From: Amycolatopsis balhimycina FH 1894 | GTDB lineage: Bacteria; Actinomycetota; Actinomycetes; Mycobacteriales; Pseudonocardiaceae | Length of the DNA: 64,000 nucleotides | Assembly (NCBI RefSeq): GCF_000384295.1 | Contig: NZ_KB913037.1 | Span: forward strand, 6,286,593-6,350,592 | Direction: 5' to 3' | Shown here: positions 33,827-42,273 of the stretch, one piece after another | Layout: the number at the start of each line of letters is the position of its first letter | Position numbering within the stretch: the first letter of the stretch is position 1 | Translations under genes and position numbers: made by a program | Notes under the pieces: generated by a model | What the model saw: the letters and a program-made list of their open reading frames with translations, nothing else | Database searches by the model: none | What the model was told of the DNA's origin: nothing

Positions 33827-35161
33827 TTACTTCAAGGCGGTGAGGGTGGTGCCGCGCTCTTCCAGCAGGACCGGGCCTGCCGCGCCGAGGCGGACCACTC
33901 CCGTGTAGCCGCGGCGGTCGACGCCGACCGTGCGGATCGTCGAGCCGTCGTTCTCGTTCAGCACCGCCAGGCCGCCCTTGATCGGGACCACCAGCTGCTG
34001 CGCGAACGTGATTCCCGGGCCCTGCGCGCTGCTCAACGTCCAGCGCGGCGCAAGGTCGTCGCGCGACAACGCCAGCACCTTCGAACCGCTGAACCAGTAC
34101 ACGTTCTGGGCCGTCTGCGTCGTCGCCTCGACGCCCGCCGGCGGGTCGGCCGCCAGGTCGCCTGCAGGCACGTCCAGGGGGTATGCCGCGCGCTGGGTAC
34201 CGTCGCCGTTGTAGGTCACCAGGAGCTTCTGGTCCGGGAGCACGACCGCCGTCAGGTCGCCGGACATCGCGATCACGCGGGCCCGTTTGCCCGCCAGCAC
34301 CGAACTGAAGCTGACCTGCGGCTCGTCGTCCTTCTCCGGCGTCGCCTTGTAGACCGTCAGGCGGTCGGCCGGGTCGCCGGGGCAGCGCTCGATCACGCCG
34401 ATCTTGCCCGACGCCGCCGCGACTGTGCCGTATGTGCAGCCCGTACGGGGCTGCTTGCCCGCGTTGACCAGCGCCGGGACCTGGCCGTACTCGGCGCTCT
34501 TCACCAGGTCGTCGCGCCAGGTGTCGAGGAGCTTCTTGCCCGTCGCCGTCACGTGCGAGCCGTCGCTGACCAGCTGTGTGCCCAGCTCGGCGTTGCCGTT
34601 GCGCTGGGCCGTGATCCGCCCGGTCGCCGGGTCGAGCTGCGTGACCTCGCTGCAGTTGCGGCTCTTGTGGTAGACGGCGTTGATCCGGCCCCACGTCTCG
34701 TTCACCGTGCACAACGGCAGGTCACGCGTGTAGTGCCAGCGGATCTTCCCGGTCAGCGGGTCGCGGGTGGCGACCTCGCCGCCGTCCGCGGTGGCCACCG
34801 CGTCGCCCGCCGTCACCGGGACCGGCGTCGCGCCGCTGGGGGCGCTCCACAGCTCGGCCATCGAACCCGGCACCTTGTCCGGCGCCGCGGGCAACGGCGG
34901 TGGCGGGGCCGCCTCGTTCCGGTCGGTGGCCGCGCTGTCGCTCGTCTCGCCGATGACCAGCGCGACGGCCACCACGGCCACCGCGATCAGCGCGGCGAGC
35001 ACCCGGTCCCGCCCGCGGTTCCAAGGCGACCGGCGCGCCTTGACCCGCGGGGCGGGCGGAGTGACCTCGCCGGAAACGTCCCCGGGAGTGTCCTCGAGGA
35101 CGTCTTCGGAGCCGTACTCGGGTTCAGGCGCGCTTTCAGCCGCCTTCTCGACGTCGCTCAC
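33827..35161 (-). CDS. Membrane-anchored PQQ-like beta-propeller protein (Rv3212-like)
   Basis: A 444-residue protein. An acidic cytosolic region (1-50) precedes one membrane helix (VLAALIAVAVVAVALVIGET), a Pro-rich linker and a beta-propeller domain with PQQ-type blades (GEVATRDPLTGKIRWHYTRD; TQLDPATGRITAQRNG; GDGTQRAAYPLDVPAG; DDLAPRWTLSSAQG). Cys pairs (LCTVNE, RNCSEV, TGCTYG, ERCPGD) suggest disulphides outside the cell. The position next to RhlE matches M. tuberculosis Rv3212-Rv3211 as recalled. Function is unknown. The ATG is directly downstream of rhlE on the same strand (26-base gap), so the two are probably co-transcribed. Confidence 0.82.
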   Translation of the reverse strand: MSDVEKAAESAPEPEYGSEDVLEDTPGDVSGEVTPPAPRVKARRSPWNRGRDRVLAALIAVAVVAVALVIGETSDSAATDRNEAAPPPPLPAAPDKVPGSMAELWSAPSGATPVPVTAGDAVATADGGEVATRDPLTGKIRWHYTRDLPLCTVNETWGRINAVYHKSRNCSEVTQLDPATGRITAQRNGNAELGTQLVSDGSHVTATGKKLLDTWRDDLVKSAEYGQVPALVNAGKQPRTGCTYGTVAAASGKIGVIERCPGDPADRLTVYKATPEKDDEPQVSFSSVLAGKRARVIAMSGDLTAVVLPDQKLLVTYNGDGTQRAAYPLDVPAGDLAADPPAGVEATTQTAQNVYWFSGSKVLALSRDDLAPRWTLSSAQGPGITFAQQLVVPIKGGLAVLNENDGSTIRTVGVDRRGYTGVVRLGAAGPVLLEERGTTLTALK

Positions 35162-35187
35162 GTACCCGAACCCCCGATGGAGAAGCT

Positions 35188-36888
35188 TCAGTCTGCCGAC
35201 GCAGGTGTATCAGACGTCGCGGCGGGACGGCGACGGCGGCGCCGCCGGGCCGGCCGCTCGGCGTTCTCGCCCGATTCCTTTTCGGTGGCCGGGCCGGTCG
35301 CCTCCGGCGCGGTGCCGCGGGTGCGGCGACGCGACCGGGTGCGTCCCTCCGAGGCCGGAGCCTCATCAGGAGAAGCGGCAGCGGCGTTGTCCGCCGTCTC
35401 GATCGCCTCGGCCGAGTGCGCACCGCCGCGGGTGCGCTTGCGCGGGGTCCGGGCGCGCTTGCGCGGCGCTTCTTCCGAAGCGGCAGCCTCGTCGGCCTTC
35501 CCACGGCCACGCGGGCCACGGCGCTTGCCGCCCAGGTCCTCTTCCTCCTCGGCGGCCAGGCCGGCCCGGGTGCGGTTGGCCAGCGGCAGCCGGCCCTTCG
35601 TGCCCTCCGGAATGCCCAGGTCCTCGAACAGGTGCGGCGACGACGAGTACGTCTCCACCGGCTCCGGCTTGTCGAGGCCCAGGGTGTCCGAAATCAGCTT
35701 CCAGCGGGGCATCTCGTCCCAGTCGACGAGCGTGACCGCGACACCGGTGCGACCCGCGCGGCCGGTGCGGCCGATGCGGTGGACGTAGGTCTTCTCGTCG
35801 TCCGGGCACTGGTAGTTGATCACGTGCGTGACGTCGTCGATGTCGATGCCACGGGCCGCGACGTCGGTCGCCACCAGCACGTCGACCTTGCCGGAGCGGA
35901 ACGCGCGCAGTGCCTGCTCACGCGCGCCCTGGCCCAGGTCGCCGTGCACGGCGGCCGCGGCGAAACCGCGCTCCACCAGGTCGTCGGCCACCTTCTGGGC
36001 GGTGCGCTTGGTGCGGCTGAAGATCATCGTCAAGCCGCGGTCCTGAGCCTGCAGCACGCGGGCGATAACCTCGGGCTTGTCCATCGAGTGCGCCCGGTAG
36101 ACGAACTGGGTGGTGCGCTCGTGGATCGCGCTCGCGTCGTTCTCTTCGGCGCGGATGTGCGTCGGCTGCCGCAGGAACGTGCGGGCCAGCGTGATGATCG
36201 GGCCGGGCATGGTGGCCGAGAACAACATGGTCTGCCGCTCGTCCGGCACCATCCGGAGGATGCGCTCGATGTCGGGCAGGAAGCCCAGGTCGAGCATCTC
36301 GTCGGCCTCGTCGAGCACCAGGCCGCGGACCTTGCCGAGCACCAGGTGCTGCTGCTCGGCCAGGTCGAGCAGGCGGCCCGGCGTGCCGATCACGACGTCG
36401 ATGCCCTTGCGCAGGGCCTCGATCTGCGGCTCGTACGGGCGGCCGCCGTAGATGGCCAGGGTGCGGATGCCGAGGTGCTTGCCGGCGCCCTTGAGGTCGT
36501 TGGCGACCTGGATGCACAGCTCGCGGGTCGGCACCACGACGAGCACCTGCGGGGTGCCGTCGCCGGGGACCTGCACGCGGTGCAGCAGCGGGACGCCGAA
36601 GCCGAGGGTCTTGCCCATGCCGGTGCGGGCCTGGCCGATGAGGTCGTCGCCGGCCATGGCCAGGGGCAGGGTGAGCTCCTGGATGGCGAACGTCCGCTCG
36701 ATGCCGGCCTCGACGAGGGCCTTGACGATCTCCGGCTTGACGCCGAAGGACGCGAAGGTCGGGGCTTCGGGCTCGACCTCGACGCCCGCCTGAAGCGGGT
36801 GCGAGGTGTCGAGCGCGGCCGGGCCGGTCTCGCTGTGTTCCAGCGCGACGGCGGGGGTCTGTTCGGTTGTGGGAATTTCTGCGGTCAG
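35188..36888 (-). CDS. rhlE: DEAD-box RNA helicase RhlE-like
   Basis: A DEAD-box helicase of about 566 residues with a full motif set: Q motif FASFGVKPEIVKALVEAGI, GQARTGMGKT (I), PTRELC (Ia), LDEADEMLDLGF (II, DEAD), LFSATMP (III), ATDVAARGIDI (V) and VHRIGRTGRAGRTGVA (VI). A basic C-terminal tail (RKRTRGG; ARRRRRRRPAAT) probably binds RNA. The start is uncertain: no ATG or GTG is in frame near the first conserved residues, but CTG 36888 is preceded by GAGAGAGG at good spacing; TTG codons at 36981 and 37047 are alternatives with no homologous sequence. It matches Rv3211 in neighbourhood and has a long leader. Confidence 0.85.
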   Translation of the reverse strand: MTAEIPTTEQTPAVALEHSETGPAALDTSHPLQAGVEVEPEAPTFASFGVKPEIVKALVEAGIERTFAIQELTLPLAMAGDDLIGQARTGMGKTLGFGVPLLHRVQVPGDGTPQVLVVVPTRELCIQVANDLKGAGKHLGIRTLAIYGGRPYEPQIEALRKGIDVVIGTPGRLLDLAEQQHLVLGKVRGLVLDEADEMLDLGFLPDIERILRMVPDERQTMLFSATMPGPIITLARTFLRQPTHIRAEENDASAIHERTTQFVYRAHSMDKPEVIARVLQAQDRGLTMIFSRTKRTAQKVADDLVERGFAAAAVHGDLGQGAREQALRAFRSGKVDVLVATDVAARGIDIDDVTHVINYQCPDDEKTYVHRIGRTGRAGRTGVAVTLVDWDEMPRWKLISDTLGLDKPEPVETYSSSPHLFEDLGIPEGTKGRLPLANRTRAGLAAEEEEDLGGKRRGPRGRGKADEAAASEEAPRKRARTPRKRTRGGAHSAEAIETADNAAAASPDEAPASEGRTRSRRRTRGTAPEATGPATEKESGENAERPARRRRRRRPAATSDTPASAD

Positions 36889-37211
36889 TGTGATCGCCTC
36901 TCTCGTGACCAGCGCGCACAGCCGTAGGTCCGCTCGACACTCGACCGGGAGTAAACCCTGGTCCCTGGCGCTGATCTTCAAGCGCGGAACCGGTCCGTCC
37001 CGGGAATGCCGGAAGAGGCGTGCACGCACATTGCAGTACGTCGGCAAGCCACGTGACCTGCCTGTTCCCGACGCCTGTATGGCGTACGGAAGCTTGATAT
37101 CGGACGCCAGTGTACCTGGTCAGCAGTTTTTCGACACTACCCGGCACGCCGGAACCAGTGTGATCGGTCTCGTCGCGGCACGCCCGGGCGCTTCGGCGAT
37201 ACCCTGCCCCC

Positions 37212-37865
37212 GTGACCGAGCCGAAAGAGATCTCCGAAGGCGTAGTCGACCTTCTGGGTGTGATCGCCTATCTCGAACTGTCCGCGTTCGACCGGCTGGC
37301 GGAGGACGCGCACAGCGCCCCCACCCTGGCCGGGCGTGCCGCGCTGGCGACCATGGCGGCCGCCGAGATCGGTCACTACGGCCTGCTGGCCCAGCACCTG
37401 GCCGCGCAGAGCGTCAAGATCGAGGACGCGATGGCGCCGTTCGTGGCCCAGGTCGACGCCTGGCACGCCTCGACGCCCCCGAAGTCGTGGCTGGAATCGC
37501 TGGTCAAGGCCTACGTCGGCGACGGGCTGGCCGCCGACCTCTACCGGGAGATCGCCAGCTGGCTCGACCCGGAGACCAAGGACCTCGTGCTCACCGTGCT
37601 CGCCGACACCGGCCACTCCGCGTTCGCCGAACGCGAAGTCGCGGCCGGCATCGAAGCCGACCCCAAGACCCGTGACAAGCTCGCCCTGTGGGGCCGCCGC
37701 CTGCTCGGCGAGGCCCTGACCCAGGCCCAGTACGTCGTCGCCGAGCGCGACGGGCTGGCCGAGCTGATCATCAACGGCTCGGGCGACCTTTCCGGAATTG
37801 CCGCGCTGTTCCGGCGGTTGCAACAGGGGCACACGAAGCGCATGCAGGCGCTCGGCCTGGGCTGA
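37212..37865 (+). CDS. Ferritin-like protein (Rv3210c-like; tRNA hydroxylase-like fold)
   Basis: A 217-residue all-helical protein with a di-iron ferritin-like pattern: [36 protein letters not shown] (E-x-x-H), then [20 protein letters not shown] (E...). Related proteins are annotated as tRNA-(ms2io6A)-hydroxylase-like. The family is conserved in actinobacteria, beside RhlE in mycobacteria. GTG 37212 was used. The function is not established; an iron-dependent oxidase or hydroxylase is inferred from the E-x-x-H pairs. The DUF3107 gene follows 120 bases downstream. Confidence 0.85.
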   Translation: MTEPKEISEGVVDLLGVIAYLELSAFDRLAEDAHSAPTLAGRAALATMAAAEIGHYGLLAQHLAAQSVKIEDAMAPFVAQVDAWHASTPPKSWLESLVKAYVGDGLAADLYREIASWLDPETKDLVLTVLADTGHSAFAEREVAAGIEADPKTRDKLALWGRRLLGEALTQAQYVVAERDGLAELIINGSGDLSGIAALFRRLQQGHTKRMQALGLG

Positions 37866-37984
37866 ACCCGATGGAGTACCCGGAAGTGACGACGCGGTCG
37901 GGCGCGGATATGCGCCACCGGAACGAGCCGGTTCGGTTAGCCTTGGCCGGCACATCCCTTACGAATTTCCAGCGGAGGTCCCAC

Positions 37985-38215
37985 GTGGAGGTCAAGATCG
38001 GCATCAAGGACACGCCGCGCGAGCTGGTCGTGTCCAGTGGCCAGTCTCCCGAAGAGGTGGAGAAGCTGGTCGCCGAGGCCCTGACGGCCGGTGACGGGCT
38101 CTTCCGCATCAACGACGAGAAGGGGCGCAAGTACATCGTCCCGTCCGACCGCATCGCGTACGTCGAGATCGCCCCGTCCGACGTCCGCAAGGTCGGCTTC
38201 GGCGTCGGCGACTGA
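37985..38215 (+). CDS. DUF3107 protein (TB9.4-like)
   Basis: A 76-residue protein: EVKIGIKDTPRELVVSSGQS, EEVEKLVAEALTAGDGLFRI, KYIVPSDRIAYVEIAPSDVR. This matches DUF3107, known in mycobacteria as Rv3208A/TB9.4, with conserved size. GTG 37985 follows GCGGAGG at good spacing. Function is unknown; it is an almost universal small actinobacterial protein whose gene lies near RhlE and a TetR gene, as here. A class I palindrome follows 13 bases behind the stop. Confidence 0.92.
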   Translation: MEVKIGIKDTPRELVVSSGQSPEEVEKLVAEALTAGDGLFRINDEKGRKYIVPSDRIAYVEIAPSDVRKVGFGVGD

Positions 38216-38228
38216 CTCGTAGCCCAAA

Positions 38229-38284
38229 AGCCGTGAAGGCCACCTTGACGAACTACAAGTTCCTCAAGGTGGCCTTCACGGCTT
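38229..38284. repeat. Palindromic repeat, class I (copy C), likely bidirectional terminator
   Basis: Class I arms flanked by AAGCC/GGCTT give a 20-bp stem (AAGCCGTGAAGGCCACCTTG / CAAGGTGGCCTTCACGGCTT). The inner part (ACGAACTACAAGTTCCT) matches copy A at 5802 apart from one base. It separates the convergent DUF3107 and DUF4873 genes. Confidence 0.85.
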
Positions 38285-38593
38285 TCAGGCGTTGAGTTCA
38301 TCGAGGGTCGTGGGGACGTGGAACGGCGGCGTGCTCGTGCCCGTGACGCGGTAGCGGCCCCACGGATCGGGGTCGGAAAGTTCCCCGGTCGCCGAGTAGG
38401 CGCCGGCCTGGATCGACACCGGCTTCTTCTTGCCGCCGGCCAGGCGGGTCAGCTCGTCGTTCACCGCCACCCGGCCGTACCAGCGGTAATAGCCGTCGAT
38501 CGGCTGGAAGTAGCCGCGCAGCTCGACCGTCGCCGTCAGCGAGACGCCGTCGACCACCAGGGTGGCCGGACCGCTGTAACCGTCTTCGCTCAT
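38285..38593 (-). CDS. DUF4873 domain protein
   Basis: A 102-residue protein matching DUF4873: YSGPATLVVDGVSLTATVEL, GYFQPIDGYYRWYGRVAVND, SIQAGAYSATGELSDPDPWG, YRVTGTSTPPFHVP. This domain is also found fused to flavin monooxygenases in related genomes, which suggests a role with oxygenases. ATG 38593 overlaps the stop of the upstream TetR gene (ATGA), so the two are translationally coupled. A divergent di-iron oxygenase at 39410 completes the locus. Confidence 0.85.
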   Translation of the reverse strand: MSEDGYSGPATLVVDGVSLTATVELRGYFQPIDGYYRWYGRVAVNDELTRLAGGKKKPVSIQAGAYSATGELSDPDPWGRYRVTGTSTPPFHVPTTLDELNA

Positions 38594-39354
38594 GACGTCT
38601 CCTCCAGCGGATTCGCGCGGCCCAGCTGGACCACCTTGTTGGCTTCCAGGGGCAGGTTGGGGTCGACGACCACGCCGTGCTGCCTGGTCAGGCCGTCGAT
38701 GGCCGCCCAGATGATCTGCGTCAGGTACTCGACGACCGAGTCGCGGCTCATCGACCGGCGGTCCAGCCACCACTCGCCCGTGTTCTGGACCATGCCGACG
38801 ATGCCGTGCGCCCACGGCTCGGCCGCGCCGGAGTCCATATTGAACATCCGCATGTAGTCGCCGAGCAGCGCGGTCAGCGCCGTCGCGATCAGCTCCTTGT
38901 CCTCCGCCACGACGTCCGACGAGACCGGCTTCTCCGGCCGGCCGTGCGCCAGGAGCCGGTAGAGGTTCGGGTGCTCCTCGATGACGGTGAAGAACGCGTC
39001 GAGCGCCATCCGGATCCGCGGCACCGGCGCCAGCTCGGCGTTGATCGCCGGGATCAGCCGCTCGAAGAGGATTTCCGTGCCGCGCTGGCCGAGCGCCACG
39101 TACAGGTCGGCCTTGTCGTCGAAGTGCCGGTACAGCACCGGCTTCGTGACGCCGGCCTCCGCGGCGACGTCCTCCATGCCGAGGTCGGGGCCGTGCGTGT
39201 CGAGCGCCCGCAGCGCCGCCTCGACGAATTCCTTGCGCCGGGCGATCCGGTGCTTGCGCCAGCGGTCCCGCCGGGCGTCGCCGGTCGCCTCCTCGCTTCG
39301 GGAGGACTTGCCGGCCTGCTTGGTGCGCTTGACACGTTCGATCACGAGAGTCAT
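38590..39354 (-). CDS. TetR repressor divergent from an AurF-like oxygenase
   Basis: A 254-residue TetR protein. The helix-turn-helix is at about residues 40-85 (RRKEFVEAALRALDTHGPDL, AAEAGVTKPVLYRHFDDKAD). The ligand domain is helical. ATG 39354 or GTG 39363 could start it. A perfect 15-bp palindrome (39364-39378) lies directly upstream, in the promoter shared with the oxygenase, a likely operator for this regulator. The gene is coupled to DUF4873. In mycobacteria such TetR proteins control lipid or aromatic metabolism; the ligand here is unknown. Confidence 0.88.
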   Translation of the reverse strand: MTLVIERVKRTKQAGKSSRSEEATGDARRDRWRKHRIARRKEFVEAALRALDTHGPDLGMEDVAAEAGVTKPVLYRHFDDKADLYVALGQRGTEILFERLIPAINAELAPVPRIRMALDAFFTVIEEHPNLYRLLAHGRPEKPVSSDVVAEDKELIATALTALLGDYMRMFNMDSGAAEPWAHGIVGMVQNTGEWWLDRRSMSRDSVVEYLTQIIWAAIDGLTRQHGVVVDPNLPLEANKVVQLGRANPLEETS

Positions 39355-39363
39355 GCTACGCAC

Positions 39364-39378
39364 AGGTAACTGTTACCT
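39364..39378. promoter_or_regulatory. Perfect 15-bp palindrome, TetR operator
   Basis: AGGTAAC-T-GTTACCT is a perfect dyad lying between the divergent TetR gene (start 39354) and the AurF-like gene (start 39410). A third related half-site, AAGTTAC, follows at 39381. Position and symmetry are those of an autoregulatory TetR operator. Confidence 0.75.
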
Positions 39379-39409
39379 CAAGTTACATGTCGCGAAAGGG
39401 GTGTCGGCG

Positions 39410-40318
39410 ATGACGCGGACGCTGAAGGAACCGGATCGCGAGAAGACCGCGGACCGCCTGCTGAAGTCGTCGGCGAACAAGTTCTACGACCCCGACGTCG
39501 ACATCGACTGGACCGCGCCGCTGGTCGAAGGCAAGCGGTTCATCCTGGAGGAGCGCTCCTCTCTCTACGGCACCGAACTGTGGGACAAGCTGACTCCCGA
39601 GCAGCGCATCGAGCTGGGCAAACACGAGGTCGCGAGCGTCGCGACCACCGGCCTGTGGTTCGAAATCCTCCTGATGCAGATGCTGCTCAAGGAGGTCTAC
39701 GAAGAGGACCCGACGTCCGCGCACGCCCAGTTCGCGCTCACCGAGATCGCCGACGAATGCCGGCACTCGACGATGTTCGCGCGGATGGCGTCGCGCATCG
39801 GCTGCCCGGCGTACGGCCCGGTGCCGTGGCTGCGGCGCCTGGCGAAGCTCATGCCGACCATCTCCTACGGCCCGGCGCGCTACGGCGCGATCCTGGTCGC
39901 CGAGGAAGTGCTGGATCGGCTGCAGCGCGAGCAGATGAACGACGAAGGCGTGCAGCCGCTGGTCCGGATGGTCAACCGGATCCACGTGCTCGAGGAAGCC
40001 CGGCACGTCACCTTCGCCCGCGAAGAGGTCACCCGCGGCATGGCGAAGCTGTCGAAGGCCGAGATCGCCTACCAGCAATTCATCATCGCGCTGATCTCGT
40101 ACTTCGTGACGCGGGCCTTCATCAACCCGGACGTCTACAAGGCGGTCGGCATCCGGCCGCGCGACGGCGTCGAAGCGGCGCTGACCAACCCGCACTGGCA
40201 GGGGACGATCGCGTGGGCCGGGGAGAAGATCATGCCGTTCCTGCGGGAATCGGGCCTGGTCGGGCTGCCGGGGAAGTACTTCTGGCGCAAGTCCTTCCTG
40301 CTCCCGGCGGGCCGATGA
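39410..40318 (+). CDS. AurF-like di-iron oxygenase
   Basis: A 302-residue protein of the AurF/p-aminobenzoate N-oxygenase-like family. Di-iron ligand helices are visible as GKHEVASVATTG, ALTEIADECRHSTMFARMAS (E-x-x-x-E-x-x-H-like), GAILVAEEVLDRLQREQM and MVNRIHVLEEARHVTFAREE (E-x-x-R-H). The enzyme class oxidises aryl amines or hydroxylates acyl groups; the substrate here is unknown. ATG 39410 follows GAAAGGGG. It is divergent from a TetR gene with an operator between and has a class II palindrome after its stop. Confidence 0.86.
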   Translation: MTRTLKEPDREKTADRLLKSSANKFYDPDVDIDWTAPLVEGKRFILEERSSLYGTELWDKLTPEQRIELGKHEVASVATTGLWFEILLMQMLLKEVYEEDPTSAHAQFALTEIADECRHSTMFARMASRIGCPAYGPVPWLRRLAKLMPTISYGPARYGAILVAEEVLDRLQREQMNDEGVQPLVRMVNRIHVLEEARHVTFAREEVTRGMAKLSKAEIAYQQFIIALISYFVTRAFINPDVYKAVGIRPRDGVEAALTNPHWQGTIAWAGEKIMPFLRESGLVGLPGKYFWRKSFLLPAGR

Positions 40319-40355
40319 CGGCCGTCCTCTCGCCCGGGTGCCGGTGAGCCGAAAG

Positions 40356-40406
40356 CCGTGAATGGCACATTGAGGGACTTCAAGTCCCTCAATGTGCCAT
40401 TCACGG
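40356..40406. repeat. Palindromic repeat, class II (copy F), perfect 51-nt palindrome
   Basis: Perfect 25-base arms around one central C, beginning CCGTGAATGGCACATTGAGG and ending CCTCAATGTGCCATTCACGG, between the convergent AurF-like and TetR genes. Confidence 0.88.
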
Positions 40407-40412
40407 ACCTGG

Positions 40413-41039
40413 TCAGGAGTCCTTGAGGGGGAAGCCGCCGCCGATGCCGCGCCAGGCCAGGTTCGCCGTCAGGGCGACGGCTTCCTCGCGGCTCATCGAC
40501 TGGTGGTGCTGCAGCCAGAAGCGGGCGCTGACCTGGCTCATCCCGACCAGGCCCACCGCCAGCAGCCGCGCCTTGTCCTCGTCGAGGCCCGCGTCCGCGG
40601 TGATCGTTTCGGTGATCGCGTCCACGCTCGCCGACGTCGCGCGGTCGACCGCTTCCTGGACCGACGGCTCGCCGCGCAGGTCGGACTCGAAGACCATCCG
40701 GAACGCGCCCGCGTCGTTGCTGACGAAGTCGAAGAACGCGCCGACCGTCGCCGGGACGCGCTGCTTGTTCTCCGTCGTCGAGTCCAGCGCGTTCTGGACG
40801 CGCTTGACCAGCTCGTCGACGTGGCTCTCCAGCAGCGCGATGTACAGGTCGAGCTTGCCGGGGAAGTGCTGGTACAGCACCGGCTTCGAGACGCCCGCGA
40901 CCTCGGCGATCTCGTCCATCGCGGCGGCGTGGTAGCCGTTCTCGGCGAAGACCCGCTGCGCCGCGGCGAGGAGCTGGGCCCGGCGCTCGGTCCGGGGCAG
41001 CCGCACCCCACGTTGCTGCAGCCGCGTCATCTCCGTCAT
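40413..41039 (-). CDS. TetR regulator (Rv3208-like)
   Basis: A 208-residue TetR protein. The helix-turn-helix is about residues 18-62 (RRAQLLAAAQRVFAENGYHA, EVAGVSKPVLYQHFPGKLDL). ATG 41039 has GGGAGGACGAG upstream. Its sequence and neighbours (DUF3107, DUF3152, MoeZ) match Rv3208 of M. tuberculosis, a conserved regulator. It converges with the AurF-like gene across the palindrome and is divergent from the alpha/beta hydrolase. The regulated genes are unknown. Confidence 0.88.
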   Translation of the reverse strand: MTEMTRLQQRGVRLPRTERRAQLLAAAQRVFAENGYHAAAMDEIAEVAGVSKPVLYQHFPGKLDLYIALLESHVDELVKRVQNALDSTTENKQRVPATVGAFFDFVSNDAGAFRMVFESDLRGEPSVQEAVDRATSASVDAITETITADAGLDEDKARLLAVGLVGMSQVSARFWLQHHQSMSREEAVALTANLAWRGIGGGFPLKDS

Positions 41040-41152
41040 GCTCGTCCTCCCGTCATCGCTTCTTCGACGGGCGGGGTCGCCACCGCGTGAAGTCGCCCTG
41101 AAGATTACTCGCCGGTACGTGTGCCGCGCCAAGGGTCGGGCATTCTGGACTC

Positions 41153-42193
41153 GTGAAGACCCCCGTGCGGGCCCGGCCGCCGCTGACCCACGTACCGCTC
41201 TCGAGCAGGGCCTTGCCGTCGCTCGACCCGGTTCCGCCGCCGTGGCCGGCGGCCTTCGAAGAGGTGGGCACCGCCCGGCTCCACGTCCGCCGCACGCCGG
41301 GCCCGGACGGCGTGCCCGCGGTCTACGTCCACGGCCTCGGCGGCTCGTCGACGAACTGGACCGACCTGGCCGCGCTGCTGGCGCCGGTCGCCGGCGGCAC
41401 CGCGCCCGACCTGCCCGGCTTCGGCTACTCCGAGCCGGAGGAGGGCTTCGACTTCACACTCCAGGCTCACGCGGACGTCGTGGCGAGGCACATCGAAAAC
41501 GGCTTTTCGGGGGCCCGGGTGGCGCGGCCCCCGGCCCGGGGCGAAGCCCCGGATGTCACAGCCGTCGGCGGGCCGGTGCACCTTTTCGGCAACTCCATGG
41601 GCGGGGCGATCGCGCTGCTGGTCGCGGCCCAGAAGCCGGAGCTGGTGAAAACGCTGACGCTCATTTCGCCCGCGGTGCCCGACCGGCGGCCCGACCCGCG
41701 CCGGCTGTCGGACCCGCGGATGGCGCTGGCCTACCTGCCGCTGGTCGGTGCGCGGGTGCGGGCCCAGCTGGCCGCGCTCGGCCCGCGCGAACGCGCCGCG
41801 CAGGTCATCAAGCTGTGCTTCGCGGACCCGTCGCGGTTCCCCGAGAGCCGGCTCGACGAGCTGACCGAGGAACACGGCGCCCGCGCCGGGTTCGCCTGGG
41901 CCGCGCCCGCGATGGCGCGCAGCACGTTCGCCATCTTCCGGGCGTGGTCGACGCTCGGGAAGGCGTCGCTGTGGTCGGTCGCGCCGCTGGTCCAGGCGCC
42001 GACCCTGGTCATCTGGGGCCGCGAGGACCGCGTCATCTCCGTGAAGCGCGCCGTGCGGACCGCACGGGCGATCCCGCGGGCCCGGCTGCTCGTGCTCCCG
42101 CGCACGGGGCACGTGGCCCAGATGGAACGCCCGGTCGTCGTCGCGAAGGCCGTACTGGGCATGTGGGAGCACGTCGAAGCGGCCACTTGGTAG
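41153..42193 (+). CDS. Alpha/beta hydrolase carrying an in-frame hairpin insertion
   Basis: A 346-residue hydrolase. The oxyanion region VYVHGLGGSSTNW, nucleophile elbow HLFGNSMGGAIA (Ser), Asp in LVIWGREDRVI and His in RTGHVAQM are all present. Residues about 119-134 (SGARVARPPARGEAPD), between two conserved segments, have low-complexity composition and are encoded by two tandem hairpins (41509-41552), which look like a mobile or repeat-derived insertion kept in frame. GTG 41153 is used; its ribosome site is weak. The substrate is unknown; possible esterase or epoxide hydrolase. Confidence 0.85.
   Translation: MKTPVRARPPLTHVPLSSRALPSLDPVPPPWPAAFEEVGTARLHVRRTPGPDGVPAVYVHGLGGSSTNWTDLAALLAPVAGGTAPDLPGFGYSEPEEGFDFTLQAHADVVARHIENGFSGARVARPPARGEAPDVTAVGGPVHLFGNSMGGAIALLVAAQKPELVKTLTLISPAVPDRRPDPRRLSDPRMALAYLPLVGARVRAQLAALGPRERAAQVIKLCFADPSRFPESRLDELTEEHGARAGFAWAAPAMARSTFAIFRAWSTLGKASLWSVAPLVQAPTLVIWGREDRVISVKRAVRTARAIPRARLLVLPRTGHVAQMERPVVVAKAVLGMWEHVEAATW
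41509..41552. repeat. Two tandem GC-rich hairpins inside the hydrolase gene
   Basis: GGGGGCC / GGCCCCC (41509-41515 and 41526-41532), then CCGGGGC-GAA-GCCCCGG (41536-41552). The translated segment interrupts an otherwise regular hydrolase fold between the ARHIE helix and the GPVHLFGNS strand, as an inserted element would. Confidence 0.6.
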
Positions 42194-42273
42194 CCCGATC
42201 GAGTGACGGTGAGTCACTCGATGATCCGCCAGTCGCCGATAACGGTTCGGTGGCGCTGTGGCACCCTGGTGCG

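Noticed and set aside
29621..40318. Secondary-metabolite gene cluster (rhamnosidase, AurF-like enzyme)
   Set aside because: No synthases, carrier proteins or tailoring set are present; the genes are separated by conserved housekeeping genes.
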